Assembly: GCA_963695445.1 (NCBI GenBank)
Contig: CAVOGV010000061.1
Location: 174,483 to 238,482, forward strand
Origin: Thiohalocapsa sp963695445
Lineage (GTDB): Bacteria > Pseudomonadota > Gammaproteobacteria > Chromatiales > Chromatiaceae
Direction of reading: 5' to 3'
DNA: 64,000 nt
The notes under the pieces were generated by a model. The model had not been told where the DNA came from, did no database searches, and saw only the letters and a list, made by a program, of their open reading frames with translations. Position numbers and translations under genes: made by a program. Below, piece by piece: positions 18,550-29,315 of the stretch; position 1 is the stretch's first letter, and each line of letters begins with the position of its first letter.

Positions 18550-20361
18550 ATGAGGGAGCGCCGCGCTGCGGGCCGCCGGCATGCCGATCGCCCACTGTCG
18601 GACTTGCTTTTCGGCCAGCTGCGACCGGTACTCGGGCTTGCGTGGCTGCTGCTGTTCGTGCCCCTGTCCGCGTCGGCGCTGAACCTAGAGGTCAAGGTGG
18701 AGGGCGTCGAGGGCGAGGAGCAGAAGAATGTGCTCGCGCTGCTGGGCATCTATCAGGAACGGGCCGACAAGGAACTCACGGTGGCGCGCGTGCTGGCGCT
18801 GCATCGGCGCGCGCCCGATCAGATTCGCGATGCGCTCGCGCCGTTCGGCCTCTATCGCGTCGAGGTGCAGGACTCGCTGACGGAGCCCGCGGCGGACGGC
18901 GGCAAATGGATCGCAACCTACAAGATCACCCCCGGCGCGCCGGTCAAGATCGGCAGCATCGACTATCAGATCACCGGTGCCGGTGCCGCCAACCCGGCGT
19001 TTCCAAAGCAATTCGGCATGAAGGTCGGCGACGTCTTGCTGCACTCGGCCTACGAAAAGGCAAAGGCGCAGATCGTCACGGCGGCTTCCGAAGAGGGCTA
19101 TCTGGATGCTGACCTGATACGCCATCAGGTGCTGATCGATCCGGTGGCCTACGACGCCATCATCGAGTTCCACATGGACACCGGCCCGCGCTATTACCTG
19201 GGCAAGGTGCAATTCAAGCAGGACCTGCTCGACGACAGCTACCTGCAGAAGTTCGTCCGCTTCAAGCCCGGCGACGTCTATGATCCGGACCGGCTGCTGG
19301 CGCTGCAGGGCCGCCTGCTGGGTATGGAATATTTCGAGAATGTCGAGATCGTGCCGCTGACCGAGCAGGCAGACGCCAATAACGTGATTCCGATCGAAGT
19401 GATCGCGCAGCGTAACAAGGCCAACAAGTACCGCGTCGGCATCGGCTATGGCACCGACGTCGGGCCGCGGTTGCTGCTGGAGTATCAACGGCGATACATC
19501 GGTCGTCATGGGCACAAGCTCAAGACCGAGATCACGGTCTCGCAGCCGCAACAGTCGCTGGTAGCGGAATACCGAATACCGTTTCGCAATCCGGTGCGGG
19601 ACTATCTGCTGATTCGCCCTGAGTTCTATTCCTACGACACCGAAAGCCGTCAGGGTACGTCGTTCAAGCTGTCCGGGGCGCAGTCGATCGTTACGCGCGG
19701 CGGCTGGCGGCGCAACATCGGCATCGACTACCGCTATGAAGACTACGAGATCGGCTCGTCCGACACCGACACCTTCAACGGCCTGGTACCGAGTATCTCC
19801 TGGTCCAAGGTCGACGCCGATGATCCGCTGAACACGCGTAACGGCTACCGCCTCAAGTACATCCTGCAGGGCACCGCCGGTGGCGTGCTGGCCGACACCA
19901 GCTGGCTGAGTGCCAGCGCCAGTGGCAAATACATCAAGAGCTTCGGCGAGCGCTACCGCTTCATCACCCGCGCTGATCTCGGTGCGATCTGGGCCAGCAG
20001 CGTCGAGGACGTGCCTGGAAGTCTGCGCTTCTTCGCCGGTGGCGACCAGAGCATTCGGGGCTGGGCCCTGGATGCGCTTGGTCCGATCGATCCGGACACG
20101 GGCGAGGTCATCGGCGGTCGTTATCTGGCGGTGGGCAGTCTGGAGCTGGAGCGCAAGATCAAGGGCAATTGGAGCGCGGCAGTCTATACCGACTTCGGCA
20201 ACGCCTTCGACCCTGCCTACACCAGCGAATGGGAACAAAGCGTCGGTGCTGGTGTTCGTTACGCAACGCCGATCGGCCCGGTTAGGGTCGGCGTTGCCTA
20301 TGCCATGACCAAAGACCCCGCCGGTTTTCGGCTCATCATCGGCTTGGGGCCGGACCTATGA
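18550..20361 (+). CDS. tamA: Autotransporter assembly outer membrane factor TamA
   Basis: The product of about 603 residues has a long signal peptide (core VLGLAWLLLFVPLSASA), three POTRA domains (about residues 45-280) and a C-terminal Omp85 beta-barrel with the typical RFFAGGDQSIRGW lid-lock segment and a terminal strand pattern ending LIIGLGPDL. TamA forms an outer-membrane pore that works with the inner-membrane protein TamB in assembly of outer-membrane proteins and lipid transport. The start at 18550 is chosen for the compact signal; a GTG eight codons upstream is possible. It overlaps tamB by four bases (ATGA). Confidence 0.9.
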   Translation: MRERRAAGRRHADRPLSDLLFGQLRPVLGLAWLLLFVPLSASALNLEVKVEGVEGEEQKNVLALLGIYQERADKELTVARVLALHRRAPDQIRDALAPFGLYRVEVQDSLTEPAADGGKWIATYKITPGAPVKIGSIDYQITGAGAANPAFPKQFGMKVGDVLLHSAYEKAKAQIVTAASEEGYLDADLIRHQVLIDPVAYDAIIEFHMDTGPRYYLGKVQFKQDLLDDSYLQKFVRFKPGDVYDPDRLLALQGRLLGMEYFENVEIVPLTEQADANNVIPIEVIAQRNKANKYRVGIGYGTDVGPRLLLEYQRRYIGRHGHKLKTEITVSQPQQSLVAEYRIPFRNPVRDYLLIRPEFYSYDTESRQGTSFKLSGAQSIVTRGGWRRNIGIDYRYEDYEIGSSDTDTFNGLVPSISWSKVDADDPLNTRNGYRLKYILQGTAGGVLADTSWLSASASGKYIKSFGERYRFITRADLGAIWASSVEDVPGSLRFFAGGDQSIRGWALDALGPIDPDTGEVIGGRYLAVGSLELERKIKGNWSAAVYTDFGNAFDPAYTSEWEQSVGAGVRYATPIGPVRVGVAYAMTKDPAGFRLIIGLGPDL

Positions 20362-23300
20362 GCGAACAGCAACCGCCCATGGAGACATCTGGAGACAACA
20401 ACGGTGCTCGCGCTGTGCCGACAGCAGACACGGACGACATGCAAGCTGCCGGCGACGCCAACGCGGACGACGCGGCCGTGCCGAGTCGACCCCGGCGCCG
20501 CTGGCGTCCGCTGCGCCTGCTGCTGAGCCTGGTTTTGCAGCTGCTGATCTTGATTCTGCTGTTGCTCGGCTTCGTGCTGGGCACGCAAACCGGACTACGC
20601 GCGGCCATTGCCGTGGCCGAGGATCTGGCCCCGGATGTGCTGCAGGTCGGCCGTGTCGAGGGTCGAATTCTGGGCGAACTGCGCCTCCAGGGGCTGAAGC
20701 TCGACCTGCCGGGCCTCGCGCTGGATCTCGGGCAGCTGCATCTCGACTGGAGCCCCGGCTCGCTGTTCGGCGGCACGCTGCGGATCAGCGATCTGTCGGC
20801 GCGCGACATCGACATCGTCGTCGAGCCCGGCCCGGAAAAGGAGTCCGAGCCCTTCGAGCTGCCGCAGATCGAGCTGCCCATCGGCATCGATATCGAGCGC
20901 GTGCTGGTCGAGCGGCTCAGTTTCAGCCAGACCGGCGCCGCGCCGGAGGCGGCGATCCGACTCGAACGCGCCGAGCTGTCCGCGACGGCGCTGGGCGATA
21001 CCGTGGATCTCCGCCGCCTCGATGCACAGATGGCGCAACCAGAGGTGACCGCCGAGGTCAAGGGCAACGCCCGCCTCACCGGCGATTATCCCATCGACCT
21101 GAGCCTCGACTGGCAGTTCAAGCAGGCCCCGGCGCTGGCTCTGACCGGCGCCGGCAAGGTGACGGGGGATTTGGCCGCGCTGCACGTCAGCCATCGCATC
21201 ACCGGCTCCGCGGACCTGACGCTGGACGCGGACCTGCGCGACGTGCTGAGCGCCCCGTCCTGGAACGGCAACATCCGCGTCGACGAGGTGCGCTTGCCGG
21301 AGATCGTCGCGGACGCACCGCCAGTGAACCTCAAGGCCGAGCTGAAGACCGACGGCGACCTCGACCAGGCGCGCTTGACCGGCAGTCTGTCCGGCTGACG
21401 CCCCGGAGCTACCGGACGTCGGCCAACTCAGCGCCGAATTGGACTTGGGTTGGTCCGGCAAGATCCTCGCGATCGATGCCCTCCGGCTCAATGAGACCCA
21501 ATCCGACGCCATGCTCGACCTCGCCGGCACGCTGGACCTGAACGGCGCGCAGCCGGCGTTCGTCCTCGCAGGTGTCTGGGAGCGTCTGCGCTGGCCCCTG
21601 ACCGGCGACGCGCTGGCCGAATCGCCCCAGGGCAAGCTCGATGTCGACGGCGATCTCGATTCCTTCCGCTACGCGCTGACGGCGCAAGCCTTTGGTCAGC
21701 AGATCCCGGAGACCAGTCTGACCCTGACCGGCACCGGCGACACCGCGGGCACCAAGCTAGAGCAATTGCTGCTGGAGACCCTTGGTGGCCGCGTTGAAGG
21801 CAAAGGCAGTGCCGCGTGGTCGCCGGCCCTGACCTGGGACATGGCCCTGAATGCCGCCGACATCGACCCCGGCCTGCAGTGGGCAGGTCTCGAGGGCAAG
21901 ATTGCGTTGAAGGCCGACAGCAGCGGCGGCCTCGACGACGGCTTCACCTATCAGGCCAAGCTCGACGCCGCGCTCGCCGCCTATCCAGCGGCGGTCGTGA
22001 ACCTGACCGGCACCGGCACCGGCGAGCGCGCGCGGATCGACGCCCTCAACATCGAGACCCTCGGCGGCGGCATCGACGGCAGCGGCGAGGTCGCCTGGGC
22101 GCCCGCATTGACCTGGGACCTGAAGCTGAACGCCAACGACCTCGATCCCGGCCGCCAGTATCCGGGCCTGGACGGGCGCGTCGCGCTGGACCTGATCAGC
22201 AGCGGTGGACTGGAGCAGGGCTTCAGTTATAGCGCAAAGGGCAACGCGAACCTGACCGCCTATCCGCCCGCGGTGCTGGATATCGCCGGCACGGGCGGCG
22301 CCGACAGCACCAAGCTAGAGACCCTGGCGGTGCAGTTGCTCGGCGGTCGTATCGACGGCGCCGCGGAGGTCGCCTGGGCGCCGGAGCTGAGCTGGAGCAC
22401 GGCGCTGACGGCGAAGGACCTCGACCCCGGCAAACTGCTAGCGGACTGGCCCGGACGCATCGGCGGGCGCATCGAGAGCAACGGCAAGCTCACCGAGACC
22501 GGCCCGGACCTGACCGCGCGCATCATCGACTTCGGCGGCGACCTGCGCGGCTATCCGGTGCGGCTCGAGGCCGATGCCGCGGTGCGTGGTGAGGAGGTCG
22601 AGCTGCGCCGGCTGCAGGCCAACTCCGGCGCAACGCGCCTGAGTGCCGACGGGCGCCTGACCGATCGGCTCGACTTCCGTTTCGATTTCGAACTCGCCGG
22701 ACCTCGGCACGCTGCTGCCGGACGCCAAGGGAAGCCTCAGCGCCGATGGCCGCGTCGGCGGGACGCTGACCGCGCCCAGCATCGCGCTGTCGTTGGACGG
22801 GCGCGATGTCGAGGTGAGCGGGCAGGGCATCGAGCGCATCGCCGGGCAGGCCGATGTGGGGCTGGGCGAGGGCGGGGTCTTCAAGATCGACATCAACGGC
22901 GCAAACCTGTTCGCTGGCGGCCAACGCTTCGAGACCTTGGGCATCCAAGGCAACGGCAGCATGGCCGCGCACAGCCTAGCGGTCAGCGTCGATGGCGAGC
23001 AGCTGTCGCTTGCGTTGAGCGCCGATGGTGCGCTGGCGGACGCCGGCGCCTATTCCGGCGCGTTACAACGCCTGGTGCTGACCACGCAAGAATTCGGCGC
23101 TTGGAGTCTGCAACAGCCCGGCACGCTTCAGCATCGACCAGGGCCGCATCGCCGCCGGACCGCTGTGCATCGGCAATGGCAACGACTCTGGTGCCTGCGC
23201 CGCCTTCGAACAACAGCAACCCGGGCGCTTCGATGTCAGCCTGGACGCCGAGCGCATCGGGTTGGAGATACTCAATCCGGTGCTGCCGGAACTGACGGAT

Positions 23301-24735
23301 GATGAATGGTTTCGTCCGCGCCAAGGCCAAGTTCCGGGGCGAGGGCAACGTGCTGACCGGCGGCGCCCAGGTCCAGTTGCCCACCGGCGAGATCGAGATC
23401 GCGCTGCCGGACACCAAGGACAAACTGGTGTTCTCCGGCACCGGGCTCGACCTGCGCGCGACCGCCGCGGGTCTGAACGCAACACTGGTATTTCCGCTGG
23501 AAGGGGTCGGTCGCGTCGATGGCAAGGTGTCGGTGCCCGGCTTCAGCCTCGCTGGCGGCGGCGACCCGGCCCTGCGCGGCGCCGTCGACATCCGCCTCAC
23601 GAACCTGTCGCGCATCTCCAATCTGGTGCCGGACCTGACCGACGTCACCGGGGCTATCGACGGCGATATCGATTTGAGCGGCACCCTCGGCAAGCCCGCG
23701 ATCCGCGGCGCACTCAGCCTGCGCCAGGTCGGCCTGAAAGTCCCGCTGATCGGCCTGGTGATTAGCGACACCAATCTGACGATCGAGTCTCAAGGTGCGA
23801 ATTCGCTCAGCGTTGACGGCGGTGCCCTGATCGGCGGTGGGCGGCTCGGTATCAACGGCAGCGGGCAGATCCTCGATCAAGGCCTGAGTGCCAAGGTCAA
23901 CATCACCGGCGACAAGCTCAAGGTGGCTGATAGCAAGGAATATTTCGCGCTGTTGTCGACGGATCTGAAGGCCGGCGTCGGTCCGGGTGGCGCTGCCATC
24001 CAGGGCGAGATCGTCATACCCGAGGCCCGGATCATGCCGCGCACCATCCCGGCCGGTGCCATCCAGCCATCGCCGGACGTGGTGATGGAGGACCAGGCTA
24101 CCAAGCCGGAAGCGCTGCCGCTGCACATCGACGTGCTAGCCAAGCTGGGCGACCGGGTCAGCATCGACGCCTTCGGACTGCGCGGGCTGTTGCGCGGCAA
24201 TCTGCGTATCACCAAGCTGCCGAACAAGGGCATCGTCGGCGACGGCCAACTCGAGGTGGTCGACGGCACCTATCGCGTCTCCATCCCCGGCTTGGGGCTG
24301 GTCACCGCCATCGGCAAACCGCTGACCATCAAGCAAGGCATCGTGGTGTTCGCCAAGACCCCCATCGACAACCCCGGGCTGATCCTGAATGCGGTTCGCG
24401 ACGGCGGCGATGTCACCGCCGGGGTGCGCGTGCTCGGCACCATCAAGAACCCCAAGCTGGCCTTTTTCTCGGAGTCGGACCCGAATCTGACCCAGTCCGA
24501 GATCACCACCTATCTGGTGACTGGCGTGCCGCCGAAACGCGGTGCCGGCAAGGATGAGCAGGCGTTATCGGTGGGCACCTACGTCGCCCCCAAGTTGTTC
24601 ATGGAGTACGAGAGTAGCCTCGGCGATCAAGCCGATAAGGTTAAGATGCGCTATGAGCTCACCAAGAGCATCGAGTTGCAGACCGAGACCGGCGACAGCC
24701 AGGGCGGGGACATCTTTTTCAAGTTCGAGAACTGA
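20358..24735 (+). CDS. tamB: Translocation and assembly module TamB, four frame breaks
   Basis: The gene encodes about 1,457 residues: an acidic N-terminus, one membrane anchor (LLLSLVLQLLILILLLLGFVL), a very long run of beta-rich, AsmA/TamB-like repeats and the C-terminal DUF490 domain with its typical end (MRYELTKSIELQTETGD to FFKFEN). It spans the periplasm and partners TamA, encoded just upstream with a four-base overlap. Four extra bases break the frame, near 21393 (G), 22699 (G), 23126 (C) and 23297 (G). Dropping each restores continuous beta-repeat sequence, for example SADAPELPDVGQLSAELD at the first and TFSIDQGRIAAGPLCIG at the third. I treat it as one functional gene with sequencing errors. 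Confidence 0.87.
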
Positions 24736-24775
24736 GGCCAAGGGCAGAATTGGCGCGGTCCGTCACCACACCTCG

Positions 24776-25189
24776 ATGACGTCGAGTAGTCCTTCGCGTT
24801 GGAGCATTCACCGGCTGCTCGTCCTGACCGGGGCGCTGGTACTCGCGCCTGTCGCCGGTTCGGCACAGCCGGAGTCTCCGCCGACGGGACAAGCTGTCAT
24901 CGGTTTCGATCTGTCCCAGTTGGACGCCGATGGCTTGACTGGTGCTGATGATGGCAAACGGGCTATCGACTACGAATACTGTATTCCGGACACGGCCAGC
25001 GCCGAGGCCGAGGTTCGGGCGATCGACCCAACCGCACGCATCATGGCCGGGTCCCGTGGCCGCGTCGGCTGCATGCAGGGTGCAGGTATTGGTGCTCGGC
25101 ACGACCCACCAGCCCGATTTCCGCGCGGTGCTGCACCGCCTGGCCGAACTCGCCTACGTGCACCGGATCGAGCAGGCGTATTTTGAGTA
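24776..25189 (+). CDS. Exported protein of unknown function downstream of tamB, one frame break
   Basis: From ATG 24776 the product has a signal peptide (LLVLTGALVLAPVAGSAQ) and a short mature domain with two cysteines (YEYCIPD and GRVGCMQ). An extra G near 25080 shifts the frame; without it the protein continues QVLVLGTTHQPDFRAVLHRL and ends HRIEQAYFE, about 137 residues. I do not recognise a named domain. It follows tamB by 40 bases and precedes an acyltransferase, so an envelope role is plausible but not shown. Confidence 0.6.
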
Positions 25190-25200
25190 GCCCAATCGTA

Positions 25201-25267
25201 GGGGCGAATTCATTCGCCCAGCACCGTTCGACCCGACGGCAAGTCACCGGGCGAATGAATTCGCCCC
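25201..25267. repeat. Palindromic intergenic element
   Basis: A perfect 19-base inverted repeat, GGGGCGAATTCATTCGCCC at 25201-25219 and its complement at 25249-25267, encloses a 29-base spacer. A related half-copy with two mismatches lies at 34347-34370, so this is a dispersed repeat and not a gene-specific terminator. It could fold into a very stable stem-loop in RNA. Confidence 0.8.
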
Positions 25268-25308
25268 TCGCCTTGTCTCAACGCCTTCGGCGTTGGACAG
25301 TTGCTCGC

Positions 25309-26272
25309 ATGATCGATCCCCGTCTGCTCGGACCTCGACACTGGCCAGCCTGGCTCGCGGTCGGCTCGTTTCGGTTGTTGGCCTTGCTACCGTTTCGCTG
25401 GCAGGCGGCGCTGGGACGCGGGTTCGGGGCGCTCGGTTACCGGTTGCTTCGCGAGTCGGCGCGATGTCGCCCGCATCAATCTGCGGATCTGCCTGCCGGA
25501 CTTGTCCGACGCCGAGCGCGAGGCGTTGCTGCGCGAGCACTTCGGCTGGCTCGGCTTGGCCGCCGTGTGCCAGGGCCTGAGTTGGGCGGCGCCGGTCGAG
25601 CGGCTGCAACGGATCATCAAGATCCGCAACCGGACGTTCATCGACCGCTGTATCGCCGAGAAGCGCCCCGTCATCGTGCTGGTGCCACACTTCATGGGCC
25701 TGGAGCTGGCCGGCACCGGATTCACCGCGCTGGTGCATCCTGGCATGTACATGTATCAGCGCATCCGCAACCCGGTCATCGACGCGGTCGTCAATCACGG
25801 CCGCACCCGCTTTGGCAGCATCCCGGTGGAGCGTCAGGACGATCTGCGCGGACTGGTCAGGCAGATGAAGCGCGGCACGCCCTTCTTCTACCTGCCGGAT
25901 CAGGACCCAGGCCGGCGGCGCGGACTGTTCGTGCCGTTCTGCGGCATTCCCACCGCGACGGTGCCGACGCTGGGTCGCATTGCGCGGCTCGCGGGCGCGG
26001 TGGTGATTCCGACCTTCGCCCGTTTCCTGCCGAACGGCGAGGGCGTGGAACTGATCTTCGACCCGCCGCTGAGCGCGTTTCCGAGCGGTGACGCCCAGGC
26101 TGATACCGCGGCCATGAATCGGGTCATCGAGACCCGTATGCACGACATGCCGGCCCAGTATTTCTGGGTACATCGGCGTTTCAAGACCCGGCCTGAGGGC
26201 GAGCCCGCGGTCTACCCGGAGTCCGCGCGTCGTCGCCGCCGCAAGGCACGACGCGCGCGTCGACAACGATGA
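25309..26272 (+). CDS. Lipid A acyltransferase, LpxL/HtrB family, one frame break
   Basis: From ATG 25309 (MIDPRLLGPRHWPAWLAVGS) the product reads as an LpxL-type enzyme of about 320 residues. It has an N-terminal membrane helix, the acyltransferase motif VLVPHFMGLELAG (H-x4-E/D form), YLPDQDPG, and the C-terminal MHDMPAQYFWVHRRFKTRP. It adds a secondary fatty acid to lipid A on the inner face of the inner membrane. The frame breaks near 25460, where RESAR jumps to DVARINLRICLPDL. A basic tail (RRRRRKARRARRQR) ends it. LpxL versus LpxM or LpxP cannot be decided by eye. Confidence 0.83.
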
Positions 26273-26302
26273 ACCCATCAATGCGGCAAACCACGTAGCA
26301 GC

Positions 26303-27286
26303 ATGAACGCTCAGACCGACAACTCCGAAACAACCCGTGCTCAGGAATCCGTCGCTTCACGCCCGCGCCGGCCACGACTGGGTCGCCCACGCGACTGGCT
26401 GATCGGTGCCGCGCTGTTGGCGGGGCTGGTCATCGCCGTCCACAAGAGCGTTGGCTGGGGCACGCTGCTGTCGCCGTGGCTGACCCTATCGCCCTGGCTG
26501 CTGGCGGCGGCCTTCGTGCTTACGGCGCTGAGCTATGTGTTGCGGGCGGTGCGGGTGTACGACTTTTTCGGTGATCTGGTGCGCGGGCGTTTCATCGCCG
26601 TGCTGCGTCTGTCCGTGCTGCACAACACTGCCAACAATCTGCTGCCGATGCGCACCGGCGAAATGCTGTTTCCGTGGCTGATGAGCCGATACTTCGGCCA
26701 TGGCTTTCTCGCCGCCGGAGCGTCGCTGCTCTGGATCAGACTGCTTGATCTGCACGTGCTGGGTTTGGCCGGTCTGCTGGTGTTGTGGCTGCGTGATCCG
26801 GCCTGGCTTTGGCTGTTCGCGGCACTGATGTGGGTCGGATTGCTGCCCCTGACGGCCATGCTGATTCAGTACGCCGCCAAGACCAAGGGAGGCAGCGGTC
26901 GGCTTTGGCGCATCGCCCGATTCGTGGCCGAGTCCGGTCCGGCGCGACCGGCGCTGATCGGCCGGCTGTATCTCTGGACCAGCCTCACCTGGCTGTTGAA
27001 ATTGGCGGCCTTTGCCGCGGTATTGCGGCACTTCGTGGCGGTGGATTTCTGGAAGGTACTGGCCGGCGTGCTGGGTGCAGAGCTCTCGTCCGTGTTGCCG
27101 TTTCATGGCATCGCCGGCGCTGGCTCTTACGAACTCGCCACCGTGGCGGCCATGGTGCCGTTCGGCGTCAGCGCCACCGACGCCCTGACCGGCGCCGTGA
27201 ACCTGCACCTGTTCGTGCTCGGCACGACGCTGATCCTGGGGCTGTTGGCGCTGCTGATCCCGCGCGGTCAGACGGCAACCGACTGA
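26303..27286 (+). CDS. Flippase-like integral membrane protein (UPF0104/AglD family)
   Basis: The 327-residue product has about eight membrane segments and the conserved patches SYVLRAVRVYDFF, LHNTANNLLPMRTGE and FHGIAGAGSYELA, which mark the lysylphosphatidylglycerol synthase membrane-domain (flippase-like) family. These proteins are thought to move or modify lipid-linked molecules. It starts 30 bases after the acyltransferase and is likely in the same transcript, which fits an envelope lipid role. Its substrate is unknown. Confidence 0.8.
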   Translation: MNAQTDNSETTRAQESVASRPRRPRLGRPRDWLIGAALLAGLVIAVHKSVGWGTLLSPWLTLSPWLLAAAFVLTALSYVLRAVRVYDFFGDLVRGRFIAVLRLSVLHNTANNLLPMRTGEMLFPWLMSRYFGHGFLAAGASLLWIRLLDLHVLGLAGLLVLWLRDPAWLWLFAALMWVGLLPLTAMLIQYAAKTKGGSGRLWRIARFVAESGPARPALIGRLYLWTSLTWLLKLAAFAAVLRHFVAVDFWKVLAGVLGAELSSVLPFHGIAGAGSYELATVAAMVPFGVSATDALTGAVNLHLFVLGTTLILGLLALLIPRGQTATD

Positions 27287-27307
27287 CCCTTGCCGGCAAT
27301 GTTGCTG

Positions 27308-27329
27308 AAAAATGAAGGAAATATGACGA
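27308..27329 (-). promoter_or_regulatory. Pho-box-like 11-base direct repeat
   Basis: Read on the minus strand, TCGTCATATTT and CCTTCATTTTT form two 11-base repeats in the PhoB-box pattern (CTGTCAT plus four A/T). It lies about 86 bases before pstS, but in the opposite orientation to the gene, so control by PhoB is only suggested. Confidence 0.3.
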
Positions 27330-27414
27330 GTTCAGGGTGGCGGCCGACGGCGTTCTGCGTCTAGCCTAGTCCCGCAGCACCGTAGCTGACGTCAAGACAA
27401 CGAGAACACGCCAT

Positions 27415-28491
27415 ATGAACATGAACCGATGCTGCCGGGCACTCCTGCCGGGACTCGCGCTGACGCTGCTGGTCGCCGTTGCCGCCGGGTCCGCCCGCGC
27501 GCAGACGTCGGCAGCGCAGGACGAGCAAGCGCCGATCAAACTGACTGGTGCCGGGGCGAGTTTCCCGGCACCGCTATACCTGCGCTGGTTTCGCGACTAC
27601 TACAAGCAACATCCGACCATCAAGATCGACTATCAGAGCACCAGCAGCAGTGGCGGCATCAGGGACTTGATCAGCGATCGCATCGACTTCGCCGGCTCTG
27701 ATCTGCGCCTGAACGAAGAGCAGCAGGCGCAGGTGCGCGGCGGCGTGCGCCAGGTACCCATGACGGCCGGCGCCATCGTGCTGGTCTATAACCTCGATGG
27801 TGTGACCGACCTAAAGCTCTCCCGGGATGCCGTCGTGGGCATCCTGACCGGTCGCATCGAGCGCTGGAACGACCCGCTGATCGCAAAAGACAACCCCGGG
27901 GCGCCCTTGCCCGACCACGACATCAGCGTCGTTGTGCGCGGCGACGGGAGCGGCACCACCTATCACCTGACGCGCCATCTGAGCGCGGCGAGTCCGGAGT
28001 TTGCGCAGGCCATCGGTACCACGATGCGACCGAACTGGCCGAAGTCCCTGCAGCAGCGCGGCATGTTGATCAAAGGCAACGGTAATGACGGCGTGGCCGC
28101 CTTCGTGCGCGCCATCCCGGCCTCGATCGGCTACGTGCAATACGCCTATGGCTATCTGACCGGTATGAGCGTGGCCGCGTTGGAGAATCGTGCCGGCAAT
28201 GTGATCGAACCCAACCAGGCCAGCTTCGAAGCGGCGCTCAATGCCATCAGCGCCGATCCCGATCCAAACGGCATCGCCGATCCCGGCGGCGACGATTCCT
28301 ACCCGATCATCGCTCTGTCTTGGTTATTGCTGCGCAACGAGTATCAAGACCCGGCCAAACGCGAGGCATTACTCGACGTCATCGACTACGCGCTGGGCCC
28401 CGGGCAAGCAATGAGCGAAAAGCTCGGCTACATTCGCTTCTCCGATCGCGCCAGGGAGTATGTCCGCGGCATCTTGGAGAAGGAAGACTAG
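27415..28491 (+). CDS. pstS: Phosphate ABC transporter substrate-binding protein PstS
   Basis: The 358-residue product has a signal peptide (LPGLALTLLVAVAAGSARAQ) and a type II periplasmic binding domain. LTGAGASFPAPLY, STSSSGGIRD and VVVRGDGSGTTYHLT are the phosphate-contact loops of PstS. It captures phosphate in the periplasm and hands it to PstCAB. No pstC, pstA or pstB follows, so this copy is unlinked from the rest of the transporter in this window. ATG 27415 or 27421 could serve. Confidence 0.92.
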   Translation: MNMNRCCRALLPGLALTLLVAVAAGSARAQTSAAQDEQAPIKLTGAGASFPAPLYLRWFRDYYKQHPTIKIDYQSTSSSGGIRDLISDRIDFAGSDLRLNEEQQAQVRGGVRQVPMTAGAIVLVYNLDGVTDLKLSRDAVVGILTGRIERWNDPLIAKDNPGAPLPDHDISVVVRGDGSGTTYHLTRHLSAASPEFAQAIGTTMRPNWPKSLQQRGMLIKGNGNDGVAAFVRAIPASIGYVQYAYGYLTGMSVAALENRAGNVIEPNQASFEAALNAISADPDPNGIADPGGDDSYPIIALSWLLLRNEYQDPAKREALLDVIDYALGPGQAMSEKLGYIRFSDRAREYVRGILEKED

Positions 28492-28709
28492 GTGGCGCGA
28501 GGGCGCTGCATCTCCACGGATCAGTGTGCCGCGCCAACCAGCACCGACCATGACTCATCGGTCTGAGGCATCGATTCCTTCGCTCAAAACCCGCGAACCG
28601 GTGCGTTTAAACCGCCAACCTGGTCCCGGTATAGTGACGGTAGGGCGCGGACTCGACTCGCGCCGACCATCCTCACCGCCTCAACCGCCAAGCGCCGTGA
28701 CCAAAGCTC

Positions 28710-29315
28710 ATGCCCCGTGATCCATCCCGCCCATCATCCAGTGCCCCGGCCGATGCGCTGACCAACCCCACGGCCGATCACGACAAATTTCCTTGCCCCT
28801 GCTGCGGCCACCTGGTGCACGACCTGGTGCCGGGGTTCCATCAGGTCTGCCCCATCTGCGGCTGGGAAGACGACCTGACACAGCTACGTTTCCCGCAAAT
28901 GCCCGGCAGCAGCAACACCGTCAGTCTGGCGGAGGCGCAACGCAACTACCGTAGCTACGGTGCCTCCGAGCGGCGCAACGCCGGCAACACCCGCACCCCC
29001 GTCGATGGCGAGAACGTTGAAGCAAACTGGCGTCCCCTCGACCCCGCCCTCGACAACATCGAGCAACCCACCCGCGGTGCAAGCTACGCCGACTCGTACC
29101 CCTGGCCTGATACCACGGTGCTTTACTACTGGCGCAGTACCTACTGGCGGCGGTCTTGCCAGCTGACGCTCGCGCCCGCTCAGTCAACTGCCCCGCGCCG
29201 CCTGCAGACGTATCCGGCAACAGGAGAGTGTGATGCTACTCAGGCACCTGTTACTCGCATTTTCGCTGCTGCTGACCATCTCTTCAGCCTCCGGGCAAAT
29301 GGTCGTTACGCCTGA
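28710..29315 (+). CDS. CPCC cysteine-rich zinc-binding family protein
   Basis: Residues 28-60 hold FPCPCCGHLV and a second pair VCPICGWEDD, the four-cysteine zinc site of the CPCC family, followed by the family's SLAEAQRNYRSYGA stretch and the usual end-like TTVLYYWRSTYWRR near residue 148. The reading frame then runs on another 53 residues into the next gene, overlapping it by 83 bases. This tail is unlike the family, so the true stop may be hidden by a base error near 29150. Function unknown; members are small cytosolic proteins. Confidence 0.72.
   Translation: MPRDPSRPSSSAPADALTNPTADHDKFPCPCCGHLVHDLVPGFHQVCPICGWEDDLTQLRFPQMPGSSNTVSLAEAQRNYRSYGASERRNAGNTRTPVDGENVEANWRPLDPALDNIEQPTRGASYADSYPWPDTTVLYYWRSTYWRRSCQLTLAPAQSTAPRRLQTYPATGECDATQAPVTRIFAAADHLFSLRANGRYA

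Noticed and set aside
18685..20238. Long open frame on the minus strand opposite tamA (517 codons)
   Set aside because: It is the mirror of a GC-rich gene; tamA has clear domain motifs and this frame has none, no ribosome site and low-complexity codons.
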